Assembly (NCBI GenBank): GCA_022576105.1
Contig: JACZRM010000153.1
Span: 1 to 5,014 of the forward strand
Length of the DNA stretch: 5,014 bases
DNA from: Chloroflexota bacterium
Lineage (GTDB): Bacteria > Chloroflexota > Dehalococcoidia > UBA3495
Direction: 5' to 3'
Shown: positions 4,974 through 5,014 of the stretch, in pieces
Layout of the letters: each line of letters opens with the position of its first letter
How positions within the stretch are numbered: the stretch's first letter is position 1
Program-made: the position numbers and the translations under genes
The notes under the pieces: generated by a model
Told to the model about the DNA's origin: nothing
What the model saw: only the letters and a program-made list of their open reading frames with translations
Databases searched by the model: none

Positions 4974-5014
4974 AAGCACCGTTTTTGGACGCCAAACTGA
5001 TATGTTATCGAAAA
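4974..5014. other. Window edge, no supported gene
   Basis: The last 41 bases hold no convincing gene. A minus-strand frame is open from the edge to a stop at 4897-4895, but most of it is translated from the double-hairpin repeat, so it is not called. Confidence 0.4.

Noticed and set aside
4964..4986. Plus-strand terminator: CGGTG/CACCG stem followed by TTTTT
   Set aside because: The stem is only five pairs with an eight-base loop, part of it belongs to the repeat, and no plus-strand gene ends before it.
4895..5014. Minus-strand open frame of 39 codons running off the right edge
   Set aside because: Most of it is translated from the double-hairpin repeat; such repeats often keep one frame open by chance. 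No family pattern is visible.

Overview
The window is an ordinary chromosomal segment of a moderately GC-rich bacterium. It carries four complete genes, separated by long intergenic spacers full of small hairpin repeats. The best guess at the host is a Dehalococcoidia or SAR202-type member of the Chloroflexota. This is inference from gene style and not proof: there is a limonene-monooxygenase-like flavin monooxygenase, a VOC-fold protein, a stand-alone polyprenol/diacylglycerol-type lipid kinase, and intergenic repeats headed GTCATTC. No rRNA, tRNA, CRISPR array, insertion-sequence transposase or phage gene was found.

Layout, left to right. Positions 1-68 hold a fragment of a neighbouring gene whose strand cannot be settled. 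Positions 69-390 are a mosaic of hairpin repeats. A clear intrinsic terminator (391-431) ends the minus-strand VOC/glyoxalase-fold gene (462-890). Upstream of it, on the same strand, is a six-helix cation diffusion facilitator with histidine-rich ends (1025-2125). Its control region (about 2126-2370) has a good sigma-70-type promoter overlapped by an inverted repeat, plus a pair of 36-bp direct repeats. A plus-strand luciferase-like monooxygenase follows (2666-3829), with a strong ribosome binding site and a possible promoter/operator. It converges on a minus-strand lipid kinase (4174-4824). The spacer between these two genes holds two tandem GTCATT-headed inverted-repeat elements, one of them a 139-bp unit with perfect 11-bp terminal inverted repeats. 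A third, related element lies upstream of the kinase (4893-4973).

The four genes do not look like one pathway or operon. They have different orientations, separate control regions and unrelated predicted roles (metal efflux, small-molecule oxidation, an unknown VOC reaction, isoprenoid or lipid phosphorylation). I did not find a new multi-gene system. The most interesting material is non-coding: the repeat-flanked control region of the metal transporter and the family of small inverted-repeat elements.
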